A stretch of DNA of 64,000 bases from NCBI RefSeq assembly GCF_011397635.1, contig NC_064762.1, positions 21,167,479 to 21,231,478 on the forward strand. The letters run 5' to 3'. A model generated the notes under the pieces. That model was not told where the DNA came from and ran no database searches. It was given only the letters and a program-made list of their open reading frames with translations. This document shows, piece after piece, positions 37,777 to 51,200 of this stretch (the first letter of the stretch is position 1; each line of letters starts with the position of its first letter). Made by a program: the position numbers and the translations under genes. The DNA comes from Epinephelus fuscoguttatus. Taxonomy: Eukaryota > Chordata > Actinopteri > Perciformes > Serranidae.

Positions 37777-37862
37777 GAATAAAAACAGCATTAAACATTT
37801 CAGTTCTTGATGACAACACTGATGATAGTCAAGGACTGAAATGTTTGCTGCTGTTTTTATTC
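37777..37862. mobile_element. Inverted-repeat fragment with hammerhead-like core (Penelope-like, proposed)
   Basis: Arms 37777-37810 and 37829-37862 are inverted: gaataaaaacagcattaaac on the left is met by gtttgctgctgtttttattc on the right. Between and into the right arm lie CTGATGA (37819-37825), a stem AGTC/GACT (37827-37830 with 37834-37837, loop AAG) and GAAA (37838-37841). That is the conserved core layout of a hammerhead ribozyme apart from one extra base after CTGATGA. Penelope-like elements are the likely source. Activity is not claimed. Confidence 0.5.
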
Positions 37863-39261
37863 TTGAGACTCTCTTCTGCTTGTATTTTCTTTTTTCCTTC
37901 TTATTTTGCTGTGCTCAAGACAGTCCAAAGGCACAGCGTGCAGGTGAAGACAGGACTTTAGAAAAAGGTAGCGATAGCGGTAGTTCCAAAACAACAGTGA
38001 ATCTGGGGTTGTCTTTCACTTTCACTGGCGAGTGTGTTCACAAACAACAACAGACAATTCCGCATAGTTTAACTTTAAGGCACATGCATGAGTCTTATCA
38101 GTCATTTCATCTTATTGCAGCATGTTACCATCATCAGTGTCTAGTTCTCAAATTCTATTCAAGACACTAAATCATGTGTGTTTCAAGTTAGAGATGAAAT
38201 GTTGATAAAGGCAACAACCTAAGAGCACTGGTACCTCTGGGATACCCAGCTGAGAAATGTGAGACTCAGAGCGTTTACTGTTATTGAACAGTCTGGACTA
38301 TATAAACAGTTCTCATGCTCTCTGTCAAAACGCTGACACATCACAGCTGAGCAGAGAAAAGTTGATCGCAAAACTACAGACATAATAATTGGTTAAATAA
38401 TTGCAGATACCCATTACACAAACATTTCTCAGGGTTTAAGCTCCTCTGCAGGCAAAAATAATCAGCTAGTTAAATGTTATTAGTCAAACAGCCACAGTTT
38501 GTTTTGTAATGAATCCAATTAAAAAAAGACTAAAAGAAGAGACAGCCCATGTGAGGGAGTATCTGTGGCCGTCATGAATGAATGACTGTGGCAGTTGGAC
38601 CACAAATCCTCCCATGCTGTTCAAGTTTGCCGGTTAGCTCACTTGTCTGTGATAAAAAAAAGACGGGGCTCCACCCAGTGAAACGGCCTCCGCCGTCTGC
38701 CACATACTAGAACAAAACAGTGTAAAGCACATGCTCAGCATGAGTAGATAAGTCCTCGCAGTGCAGCAGAGTTTTTGATATCTCTCAACATTTGGAAGTA
38801 ATTTCCCAAAGGGTCTGGGAAAACCCTCACTGCTCTCAGCTCCAAGACAAACACAAATGTGTTGCTGGCAGTGATTAAGTCCTCTGCTCATTCATAAAAC
38901 TCTTGGACCCAAATGAAGGACCTCTGCCCCGAGGTAATTTGGCGAGAGGCCTCAGATTGTCACCACACTTACTGTGGGAGCCGCTTACTGGATCACAACC
39001 TGAAGGCCAATCAGAGGAGTCCATTTGGATGGTTTCCAGTGGGAAAGGAAGTGCAGGCATGTACTCTTTGTAACAGTTGATGGTAAAGGACTTGAACTAT
39101 GAAGTAACTTGATCATAGTTACACACACTGTCTGCAGGGGTTCATGGGTAGAACGATAATGTGCAGCATTTGTTGAAGCACCAGACAATTAACAGAGTTC
39201 CTGAGAGGCAACATCTGCCTCGCCTAGACTCAATGGTGGGAAGCTGAAATTCTGTACTTAA

Positions 39262-39584
39262 GGGTAAACTATGCAGGATTGTTGGTTACTGTTTGTAAGT
39301 GCCAGCGAAAGCAAAAGCCAATCACAAATCCACTCTTATTTGGCGTTTTGCCTGGCTATATTTGCATTTTTTGGCACTATGTCTCTTTGATGCCTGCTGG
39401 TAACAATCGGCACCTGGTCGCTACCTTTTTAAAAAGCCCCAACCTCACCTGAGCACTGTGGAGGTCCATGTCCATAAATGTCACAAACACAGAAAATAAG
39501 AAGAAAATAAGAAAATACACACTTCTAACGGGCCATAAGTGATATTCTTTTTTTTTTTTTTTTTAAATCCCACATAGTATATCT
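39262..39584. mobile_element. TTAA-flanked MITE
   Basis: TTAA at 39258-39261 and 39585-39588. Termini gggtaaactatgcaggat on the left and agatatactatgtgggat read from the right are inverted relatives. A T run lies near the right end (39548-39564). Confidence 0.7.
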
Positions 39585-40155
39585 TTAAGTACAATTTTGA
39601 AACACTTTTCCTGGAGTGGCATCAATTTATGCCACTTTATTACCTCCTTTAAATTTTAATTGTAACAAAAGTTAAAATTTAAAATTATATGTAATTTTTC
39701 ATTCATTTACTTATTACTTTTTATTTTAAGTTTAATTTAAATTCTAAATTTCCTCTAAATTTCAATTCCAACACATTTCTGCGGGATTTAATGTACATTT
39801 TATTCCACTACATTTATCTGACAGTTCTAGTTGTCCCTGGTGTTTATAGTTGGCTTTTAAAGGACATTTATTGGGGGGCACCTGCACACATTGTCTCCTT
39901 AATACACTGTACATATTACAATACATGCTTGCTGTTTGTGCTGTATATACCATAGCCAGACTTATACTATTTTTATGTCTCTGTTCATAATGTACATATC
40001 ATAGTTCTGTTACTGACATGTCATGGATCAGACTGGCAGCGCTCCTTTTAGGGGGATAGAAAACACAAAGATCATATAGATGACAGTGTCATCTGATGTG
40101 TGCTTGGATTATAATTTTGACAAGTTTGTGTGCCTTTATTTCTTGTTTATTTCTT

Positions 40156-40219
40156 GTCACAAAATAATTTTTAGATGTGTCCATAAAACTATGGACACAT
40201 CTAAAAATTATTTTGTGAC
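40156..40219. repeat. Perfect hairpin, 30-bp arms, 4-base loop
   Basis: Arms 40156-40185 and 40190-40219 are exact reverse complements with loop aaac. The left arm starts gtcacaaaataatttttaga and the right arm ends with its complement. No other feature explains it. Confidence 0.98.
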
Positions 40220-40374
40220 CGTGTCTGAACCGGAGCGTTCATGATACCTTAATAAATCGAGGTTGATCGCTGACATGTGCTTCAGTCTTACCCCGTCTAA
40301 GTGCATCAGTGACTCAACTTGCTTATCCGGACATTTGTACATATTCAATTAAATCACCAGGTATTGTTAAGCTG

Positions 40375-40745
40375 AGTGTTGTCTGTAATATCCAACTGTT
40401 TGATCTTTCTCTGTCTGAGATTTAGTTGGAGACAATGGTCTGATGCTGCTATACATTCAGGTTCTACTGCAGCAGTCTCCCATTTAAGCTAACATTCGCT
40501 ATCCATCAGTAGTAACTGTCACCAGCATCATTTAGCCATTTACCAAACTAACCATGAACCTTTGTAACATGGAAACTCTGGCTTATGCTCAACGTACCTC
40601 ACTGACCCATTCATTAAGCCACTACACTACAGCTTATTGGCATATTCTGTTTCTCTCCTTCAGTGACGGCATGATTCTGTCCCCCAAAAAGGGGCGTGGC
40701 CTTGCTGTTTGGTGCTTAATGATGCGATGCCAGTCTGGTCCACAT
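40375..40745 (-). repeat. Repeat family copy B (inverted partner of 36890)
   Basis: On the minus strand this gives the same ordered words as 36890-37270, including cagttactactgatggatag (plus strand ctatccatcagtagtaactg). Divergence is moderate. Confidence 0.8.
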
Positions 40746-40978
40746 TAATTTGTACTGTACATTAATAGAATTTTTGGATATTTATATATCAATATTTTTA
40801 TATAGCATGTAATCATAGTCACATGCAATGTTTCTCCAATTAGTTTCTCTTTACATATGTCTTCATGCACTTCAGCTACTAGTGTGGACCCTCTGATTAG
40901 ACGCTAAACGGCATTTTGTTGTACTAGTACTTAGGCTACTGTGTGCAATAATAATACAGTTCAATAAGTAACCCCCCC

Positions 40979-40981
<3 letters not shown>

Positions 40982-41014
<33 letters not shown>
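40982..41014. repeat. (AC)n microsatellite
   Basis: Uninterrupted AC dinucleotides, 33 bases. 41020-42070 around it has no further feature I can name. Confidence 0.97.
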
Positions 41015-41016
<2 letters not shown>

Positions 41017-42078
41017 CTTTTAAAGGCAAATATTAAAACGCTGTTTATAAATATATATATATTATTACAGCTGTGTTTTGCTATATTTTTCATTAATTAT
41101 CAGTTTGTACACCAGTCTTCAGTTACGGGTGCCTGCAGGAGGAGTTACAGTTGACAAATGCATTAATAAACACTTCCAGCTTCTTAAAACTAAATTATGG
41201 AGTGTTAAAATCATGTATTAAATGTTAATATCAATTAATATGTTTATGTTCATAACTGCATATAAAGTCTAATTTGAGAAGTGATGAATTTACAAAATAT
41301 ACAGCTTTATAGCAGACTTAAGTATTTTAAAAAAAAAACAAAAAACAGTCAGCTCCAACATTAAATGCTGCTTATACATGAATGGATTAGTTATATGAAA
41401 AAGTCTGTTCACCATAACAATGTGCTTTTATTTTTGATACTTAAATAAATTTTGCTGCTACCTCTGTACTTTTACCTATGTAAAACAAAACTGGAGGACT
41501 TTTACTTGTAATTCAGTATTATTTACAGTGTTGTATTACTACTTTCACTTCAGTAATGTATCTGAAACTGCAGGTGCATCAGTTAAAAAACTGCAAAATC
41601 GTTTATTATCAAGGGAACAGTCTAAAGACTTGTGCACTAAGAAAGAGGAACAGTGTTCAGTAGAGCAGATAAAAGAAAACACTTATTGTTTGAAAGCTAC
41701 TGTATATTTTCTTGAACAATATACAGTTCTAAATAGAAAATATCTCTTCATATAGACGTTTCTTTTTACATTTTTTTAAATAGTTTTCTTCCTATAATGG
41801 AAGACATGAAAGAAATGCCCCAGTCCACACATTCAGTTAAGTCAACAAATCAACAATCAAAACTTTCTGACAGTGAAAAATGAGTGGGAGGGAGCAGTCA
41901 TTAACTATTTCTCTCATGTCTGTTCACTGGCCAAGTATCATTATGTTTGTGTTTTGCTTCTTCCCCTCCGACATCTAGAGAGGAAACCCATCCCCGTCAG
42001 CAAAGTGCTCGAGGGGGGTGTTCACTGCCCAGGCCCCAGTCTTCTGCCCTGTCATTGGTCACTGTGAAACCTGCATCA

Positions 42079-42200
42079 GTTTAAAACCAGACACCACTTT
42101 CTTGCCTCCCTTCACACAGCACTACCCCCCAAAAAAGACAGATAGGGAGGGACAGACAGAGTCACTGAGTGTGTGTCAGACTGTGAGAGATAACCCGAGT
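42079..42200 (+). promoter_or_regulatory. rhag: Proposed rhag proximal promoter with GATA-type sites
   Basis: A TATA-like gtttaaaa lies at about 42080, 130 bp before the ATG. WGATAR-type sites occur at about 42138-42144 (cagatagg) and 42188-42193 (agataa). Mammalian RHAG is an erythroid gene controlled by GATA1, so such sites are expected, but they are short and common by chance. Confidence 0.35.
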
Positions 42201-42210
42201 TGGTCTCAAG

Positions 42211-45200
42211 ATGCCTGCGTACGCCACCAACATGAGGTTCAAGTTTCCCATCGTGGCCTTGGTTTTACAGCTCATCACCATCATTCTGTTTGCAGTGTTT
42301 GTGGACTATGATGACGGGAAATCAAGTCACGGGCACGACGCACACTCCAATGAGACTCACCATGCGAAGCCGCAGCCTATGAGCCTCTACCCCAGTAAGT
42401 CTACCTGCTGCTGCCCTCTGAGGGATGCTCTGTTGCTGGAAAGCCTTAATGTCTGGTCACTAGACTGCTTTTGAAGAGGTTAAACATCATGGATTATTAC
42501 ATGTTTATTAGTTAAATATCCTGCTAAGCTTTCTGACACCTAACAGGGGCAAGGTCTGCTGACATTCAGTAGGACATGGCAAATTAGAAGTGTCAGGGAA
42601 AATGCTAAAATAAGGTTTATTTCTCCTTTTTAAAAAGGAACAAACCTACAAATCTTCCATAATATCAAGCTTCAGCTCTTTAGTCTTGAACTTTGTAGTG
42701 CCGAGTGAACTATAAAAGGCCGCCTCTCCTTCATTGGAATAATGTGAATTCTATTTCAAGGGTGAAATTTTTCCAGTTACTTGCAAACAGAGGTCCATTT
42801 CCAAGGTCTGCTAAATGCAATAAGAGGAGTCACGGGGGTCACATTCTCACCCATCAGAACGTCTATTCATACACATGCAGCTGAGGAGTCCAAGAGGATC
42901 CTGCAGGGAGAAGTGTCAGGTCTCATACAGTGGAGGTCACATGTGACTTAAATCAATGTGGCAAACACAGATAATGAAAGAACAAAGACTGGTGATGAAA
43001 AAGGCAGACAGATGCTGATAGTGGAGGATTTAAAAGCATCATTCCCTTTAAACTACTTAGTTTAAACAGTTGACGGGTCGCTCTGTATCTTGATAAGTTA
43101 TCTGAATGAAGATAGTCGCAACTACAAACTGCTGTTTTACTGTGTTGGTGGCTGCTCATGATTGGGTGGGGCAGGTGTGACCCATAGAGATTAGCTCCAC
43201 GGTCACCATTAGGCATATCATTGACTTCAGATAGGACAGAACATGCCTTGCAATATCGTCTTCCTCGGTATTTCTATCATTTATTTGGTTTCTTCTTAAC
43301 TTTTTGTTACACATATGAATTACGATGTTCTCCAGGCATGTTTAGCTTTGAATAACAATCTGTGTCTGGTATGGTTTTCCCATGAAACACATAAAAAGCA
43401 CATCTGCTCCATCACAAGAGGTCTCCTACTTCACTGAAAAGTCCACTGTTCGACTGGCCTCCAAACTAATGATAATCTAATAATCTAAGTTTAAAACTTG
43501 AGTAGACATCATTCTGCACAGTGAAGCTCAACAACAAGTGAAGCAACAATATGGACTTTTTAAATTATAACTACATGTGCCAACAATGCAGCATTGCCAT
43601 TATGAGATGTTAAGTGACACATCTGTAAATGTATTTCAATTATCCTGACTAAAATGCGCCTGGATGACGTGAAGGCGTTCAACGCATACCAGACATCTGC
43701 ACTTATAGGATCAAAGGAAGACAAATAAGCAGAGGAATGTGGGCTGGAGTTTAAGATATCGCAACTCAAATCAATCAGTAAGTGACAGGAACAAATTCTG
43801 ACTGTATGATATGACAAAACACTGCATATGTTTCTGATGAGGACCCTCTGAAAGTAATTTTATCTACATTAGGAGTTGATTTGCAGAACGAAAACATCAA
43901 AAGCGAGGAAATGTGTTGCTCCAGCGTTTTAAAAAAATGAAATAATTCATGTTTTTGTACCAGTTGCATCACTCCACTACAGTCTGCAGTACAGTAGGTC
44001 CCGAGGGGATTCTCCCTCTCTCATCTTGGCTCACCCAGTTCTTTGAGATTACTGAGCGTTACCTAACATCTGGGCGTGGTGCCAGTTGCTGTGGCTGCTG
44101 TCCAATGTACCTCTTCCCCATCCTCTATCTCACCGCTCACTAGAAGCCCCTACTACCAGAAAAGCAAGTCTATGTCCTGGGTGAGAATGAGACGGGGTCA
44201 GAGCACAAAGTTGGAGAGCAAACACTTTTTTTTCCGTCAAACCAGCTCAATGGACGTGAGCCAAATCAGATATTTACACCTCAACTCGCTGCTGCTGCTG
44301 CTAATACCAGTGTGCGAAATGCTGACTACATGTTACGCAGCATTAGAAAAACACACATCAGGATTTTTAAAAGCTTATTATTAACCTTAAAATTCACAAT
44401 TGTTTACAAGTAAGCAGCCAGGCAACTGTGTCCTTCAGGTTGGTTAATGATTAAAGCAGCCTACAGTAGAACATCTGTCTGAGTATACTGATTTTTAGCA
44501 CATACAGAAACACATTAAAAAAACAAAACAGTATTTAAATTGTGGCATCTTGGATTCTGCCTCACGTAAGCAAATGTAGGAGTTTTAATGTTTCACTTTT
44601 TCCCAAAGGACGTGTTGAAAATGTGCTGACATACTCTATATGTAAATATTGTTTGTGAAAATAGGTGTGGGTGAATATAATCTCCCTCATTAGTCGATCA
44701 TTCTAAAGCTGCTGCATTTTAAACCAGTGCATGTGTGACTTTCTGTGCTGAATGAAAAAGCAGCTTCAAGCAGACAAACGGAAATATTTGTAATATTTGG
44801 GATGTGTAATATTCATTCTCTCTTTCAATAAGTGGAGACATGGGTTGAAACCGGAATTTGTAAAGTGTATAATAGCTCATTGCCTTTAGTAACTGCAAGG
44901 CACTAATGCCTATGTTAGGGGTTTGTCAATAAAACAAACAAACCAAAAATAACACATGCACTCATTCTACGATGGATAAAAATTGGATGTTTAAAGCTCA
45001 AATCACTTTGAGTCTCCTGACAATGTTGATGAGACACACTGTTTGCCAAATATTTACTTTTGCTAAAAATTTTTTTTGCTAAAACAGGAAGATGACGTAT
45101 AACTATGCTAGAAGCTGCAGGTCATATGTCATCCTCCAAGCTCGTGCTGGTACATTGTGATTCTGCGTCCGTAGAGAACTCACTGCTCAGCCGTTCGCTA

Positions 45201-48200
45201 ATCTCCCAGGTAATGAGATGTGTGCAAAAAGCGCACATTTCACCACTCATCAGTCATCAGTCACCCAAAATAAGAGCCATTCGCTTAGATATATATAGTC
45301 TGATGATGACCCTTGTCTCATTGGGATTCTCATTTTCAAGTGTAGGAGGTAGAGATAAAATCCTGCTCCTGTGATATCGCTATATTTATGCTAATGATTT
45401 TGATCTTAATACCTATGCTAAAATGGCTGCCATGGTAACATTGATGGATTACACTAGACTATTAACCACACCCCATTCTCTGTTTAATACAGAATATTGA
45501 CTGAAAACAGTTCATCATAGCCAAGGCTGACTTCCTTGCCAAGAGCAATGCCGTGTTCACACTAGAGCGACAACGCAACCGCGTGCTATCGCAGAGTATC
45601 TGTTGAAGTGTTGCTCAAGCAGTCGTTACATAGTTACATCGTCACGGGTTTGTGTGTGTCTGCTTCTTGCCACAAAGCACCTCGACTGAACGCCAACTTA
45701 ACTTTGCACTTGGTCAAAAATATATATCTATATTTCATCAATGCCTGAGCCCCATTTTAATGTGTACCGCACTGCACAGAAAGCTAGCATAGCGTCAGCT
45801 AAGTGACCTCAATAACACCGGACCACAGCTAGAAACAAACTATATGATTGCTTGACGCATCGTCGCACCATTAAAGCACTGAAAAAAGTTAAAGCCAGCT
45901 TAACTTTGATTTGTAGCGTGCCACGTCCGGCAGCAGCGACAAGTGTTTGGATTCAGTTTGTAGCTTCATGTCACCATCTTCCACTGAAATGACTTGTAGC
46001 CTGTTGCTGTGTCGCTCGTAGTGTGAACACAGCATCAGATGAGAAGACTGATTCCACTCTCATGTTTGTGTCATATATGAAGCTACAGCCAGCAGCTGGT
46101 TAGCTTAGCATAGCACAAAGACTGGAAACAGGGGAAAACAATGAGCCTAGCTCAGCACATTGGAACAAAATCCACTTAGCAGCAACTCAAAAGCTCACTT
46201 ATTAGTTGTGTAATATCTTGTTTGTTTAATCCATTCAAAAACTTAAGGGTAAAGACAACATGTTGTAGTTTCACATGGGGTTATGTGCAGGACTATTTCT
46301 TGGCTGGATGCTGACTTCATCTAGCCTCAGCTGGTTGTCTGGCAACCTCATGGGGACTAAAAGGAGCTTCACAAATGAGATAAAAAAAATGTGTTAATCT
46401 TACACTAAGCTGCATTTAATGGCTCCCATTTGAAAGATAAAAGTAGCCAATCACAGCAAAGTAGGGTGTAACTGGGCGGAACACTCTTGGGAAAAAAAAT
46501 AATGCTCTCTAGACCACTGGTTCCCAACTGGTCCAGCCACGGGTCCAGATTTCTCCTTAGTCATTAGTCTAAGGTCTGCACAGTTTAATACCTTCTTGCA
46601 TTTTACCCTGTCTTCAAGCTAGTTTGCTGACTGTTAGTCACTTCCTCTGCAGCAGGACACAGCCCTTCAAAATAAAAGCTCTGTGCTGGAAATTCACTGC
46701 ACTTAAAAATTTAGTGTTTTCTACAAACTTGACACATTTGCAAAACACCTACAGTCCATTCAGATTCCACCCCGGACCCACTTTTGGACCGCGACCACCA
46801 GTTGGGAACTACTGGTCTAGACAATAGACGGCTACCTTCATTCTCATTATACAATCAGGAAATGAAGCACATTGTTTCTTAGCCTGTGCACACTGCACAC
46901 GGTGTTTCCACAAGGGGCTCATCATATGAAGCTTAAAGGTTTTAAGGAAACAGGAGTCCCCCTTCCTATCAGGATGATGACTCTCAGTGGGGTGGCCCAG
47001 CTCTGCGTAAATCCCCCCCCCCCAATTAGCTGGCCTTAACCCAGATTTATAGAGTGACTCTTCTTAAGAAGCTTGCCTTTTTGTGTGTTCCCAGTGCTGA
47101 GAATTTAAAGACAACACCATGTGTTGATAGTGAAACATGGGATGTGATCCAAACAAATTCCAAACCCTGCTGTCTTTGTCATACTGAGACTAATAGATAA
47201 GAGTGTGCTAAACAATTAGGATCATATGCACTTAATAGAAACAGCAAGGGGCGGCAAACTCAACAACAGGAACAACAGCAGCATTTTGCCATAATCCCAT
47301 TCATAATGTGATTGAATTGCTTTTCCAGCTAACAGGTCACGGCTGACAAAACAGCCCCTGTGGAAGGAAATGACTCCTGTCAAGTCCAGTAACTGCTCAA
47401 TCAATCACTTACACTACAAAGGCAAAAGAATACCACCGTTTCAAGCAACGTCTCAGCTAATTTTAAATTGAGGGCAGCGTATCTTGAAAGGGTTTCATCT
47501 GATTTAATTTCATGTCCAAATTCAGCTGAGGCCAAAGCAGGGCCCTGTCATCGAATCAACAACACAACTGACCTCCCTTCTCTCACGTCTCCAGTGTTTC
47601 AGGATGTCCACGTCATGATCTTCATTGGCTTCGGGTTCCTGATGACCTTCCTGAAGAGATACGGGTTCAGCAGCGTGGGCGTCAACTTGCTCCTGGCTGC
47701 CTTCGGCCTGCAGTGGGGCCTCTTCACGCAGGGCATCTGGCACCTGGACGATGGCAAGATCAAAGTCAGCATCTTTAAGTACGAATGTCTTTTTTGGCAC
47801 TTATTGTTTTTCAATAAACCCCTGAATAACTTTTACGCAGTTAAAGGTCCAGTGTGTAGGATTTAGAGGTGTCTACTTGTAGAAATGGTACTGTCCACCA
47901 TGTTGTTCTACAGTAGCCCACAACAGACAAACCAATCACTGGCTCTGAGAAGGACCATTTGCATTTTCACACTGGCCACTGTACTTTGCCTTAATGGTTG
48001 CTTTAGTTGTCAGTTCTCTAACCTCACAGCTAGATGCCACTAAAACCTACACACTGGACCTTTAAATATACATCACCGGCTTAATAGCTGTTAAATAAAC
48101 CAATGACCTGTTGTGTTGGCTGCTGAGCAGTAGAGGTGTAAAGATACGTCAATCTGGGTCAATTTACTGATTCATTGATCAACAATCCAATATTAGCAAT

Positions 48201-51200
48201 GCAAAGTGAAAACATCTAAAAATATCGTTCTGAATTTCTCAAGTCATATCATGGCAGACTTTGTGATATCAGTAAACATCATATCGTAGTCCAAAGAATT
48301 GATATAATATCGTGTCATGATGAAACTTGTGATTTACAACCCTACTGAGCAGCTCTGGAAAATGACTTTATCCTGTAACTTCTGTGTTCCTAAAGACTTG
48401 TTTTCTCATACATCCTGCAGAATAATCAACGCAGACTTCAGCACAGCTACAGTTCTGATCTCTTTCGGAGCCGTTCTGGGTAAAACCAGCCCTGTGCAGC
48501 TCCTCATCATGACTATACTGGAGATCACCCTCTTCTCCGTCAATGAACATCTGGTGGGGATAGTCTTCAAAGTAAGTACACAGTGACTTGTGACTGTGTT
48601 GACGAGACAACATTGATGAACTGCATTGTGACCTGGAACATTCACTGAGTAAACTGGATTATATTAAACTGTGTCACCTTTTCTCTCACAGGCTACTGAC
48701 ATCGGAGCATCCATGATCATCCACGCTTACGGAGCCTACTTCGGCCTGGCAGTGGCTCGAGTGCTTTACAGGCCAGGTTTAAGGAACGGGCATGAGAACG
48801 ACGGATCTGTTTATCACTCGGATCTGTTTGCTATGATTGGTAAGAGCCGGTTACACTTAAAAATAATGTAATGTATTAGTCATCTGTTTACAGCAGTGAT
48901 GTGTTTTATTTGGCTGTGACTCTTCACTCACTGGTTCTTCAATGGCCTCCTGCACATGTACTACTTATGCCACCTAGTGGACACAAATAACAGTGCTGAT
49001 GTTCAGTGATACTGACCTCAGCTGTGTACCAATCCAGATCAAGGAAAATTATGATGAATCCTTAAAACCTGTAAGTTTCTAATATGCAGTGTGACTTGAC
49101 ATGAATGAGATTTTCAAGATGAATCGATACAAATGCTGTTTTTTTTAATCACCCTGTTCTACAGGAACTGTCTTTCTGTGGATGTTCTGGCCCAGTTTTA
49201 ACTCTGCCATCGCTGACCCGGGCTTCCCTCAGCTCACAGCAGTGATCAACACCTACCTCTCCCTGGCTGCCTGTGTGCTATCTGCCTATGCCACCTCCAG
49301 CCTTGTGGAGCACAAAGGAAAACTGGACATGGTCAGATAACTTTAATATCCACAATAACACTAATTCAAGAGCTTTAAATAAATATCACTTATAGTATAT
49401 TGGCTTTTATATCTTTGTTAACAACAGGTGCACATTCAGAATGCCACCCTGGCTGGTGGCGTTGCTGTGGGATCATGTGCTGACATGGCCATTGGGCCGT
49501 TTGGGGCAATGCTGATTGGATTTGTGGCTGGCATCATCTCTACCCTGGGCTTCAAGTTCCTTTCTGTGAGTTGAAGTCAAAGCTCCGGTGCAGAATACAA
49601 ATGGCTGATTTTAAGTTATCATCCTTTAAGAGGTGTCCATGTAAAGGATTACCCAAAAAACCTGCAACAATTTTACAATAAATTAATCGTTGAAGTACTG
49701 TGTAAGCCAAAATTGAAAAAAAAAAAAAAAATCCCTGGTTTCAACTTCTCAAATGTGAACATTTTATAGTTTTCTCACTCTTCAGTGATAGTAAATTTAA
49801 TATAATTGACTTTTGGACTGTTGGTTGGACAAAACAAGTCATTTGAAAATGTCACCATGGCACTGTCTACAATTTGTTGACCTTTGTTAACTATTGAGTC
49901 AACTTATCAATAATAAATATATTCATTAGCTGCAAAACTCTTGATGTTAAACAAAAAAATGTCTCTGTCAGCCAAAAATGATCAATTTCTAGATTGAATC
50001 CTACATATTTTGGTAAAATTAAGGTTCATGCCCATTTTTTTTAAAATCAAAATGCACATTTCACCTTTTAAAACACACTCCTTTGGTTGCAACAAGAGGC
50101 CTTTTTTTCTCTTCTGTAGCCAATCCTCGCATCCAACCTGGGCATCCAAGATACCTGCGGTGTCCACAATCTGCACGGCATGCCTGGCATCCTGGGCGGG
50201 GTGGCGAGTATTGTAGCTGTGGGTCTGGGGAAAAAAGAGGGGTAAGGACCATTTTACTCACCACAAATCTTTCATACACACTACATAATAAATATATACA
50301 CACACATGACTATATTGTAGCTTTGAGGTAATTTTATCTGTCGGTTAAATGTCAGCTCTTACATTCCTGTCTCTCCTCCGCCTCCTCTTCAGATTTCGTG
50401 CTGCCATGCAAGCTGCTGCCTTGGCTTCATCCCTCGGGTTCGCTGTGATTGGAGGTGCTGTTACAGGTGGGTGGACATGAAAAATTACACCGTAAATGTA
50501 ACATAACAGTTAAATTCCTGAGCACAAGGTTTGTCATGTACCAGAAAAAAGGTTCAGGGCCTTGTGATTTAACAAAAGGGCTGAGTGATCAAACAATTCA
50601 TTCTCTTCTTCAAGGTTTAATAATGAAGTTGCCGTTCTTGGGCCAGCCTCCAGACCAGAACTGCTTTGACGACTCCATTTACTGGGAGGTAAGAAACCCC
50701 ATTCCTCATAAATATTACCTCAAGTTGTCTGACTGCCAGACATCACAAGTGATAGATGCAGAGGCCAAATATTTTTAAGATTTTAAATTGGTGGTTTTGA
50801 GTAGAGATGCACGAAAAAATCGGGGAGTCATCAATATCTTTAAGGCTTTATAATGAAACATCGGCATCAACCGACATGAACATTTCTGTAGATATGATAC
50901 AACTTTAATAATGCAACTTTAACACCATCCATGTCTGGTAAAGTAGGATAAATTCAACAGTTTTGTTCGAAAATGTTTCATGAAAATAATAATGGCGTGT
51001 TTTACCTGTAACCTAAGTCGAAGCAGATTTCTTCCTTTGCCCAGAGAGTGTATACATTATGAAAAGCATTGTACTTTATCGGCTGCAACGATTTCATGAG
51101 TAGTTGTCAACTATTAAATCAATTGCAAACTAATTTGATAATCAACAAATCTGTTTGAGTCATTTTCTTACGGAAGAAAAAGTCACAATTTTCTGATTCC

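Noticed and set aside
47522-47800. Minus-strand open frame of 92 codons
   Set aside because: It is the complement of rhag exon 2, whose plus-strand frame is clearly the conserved one.
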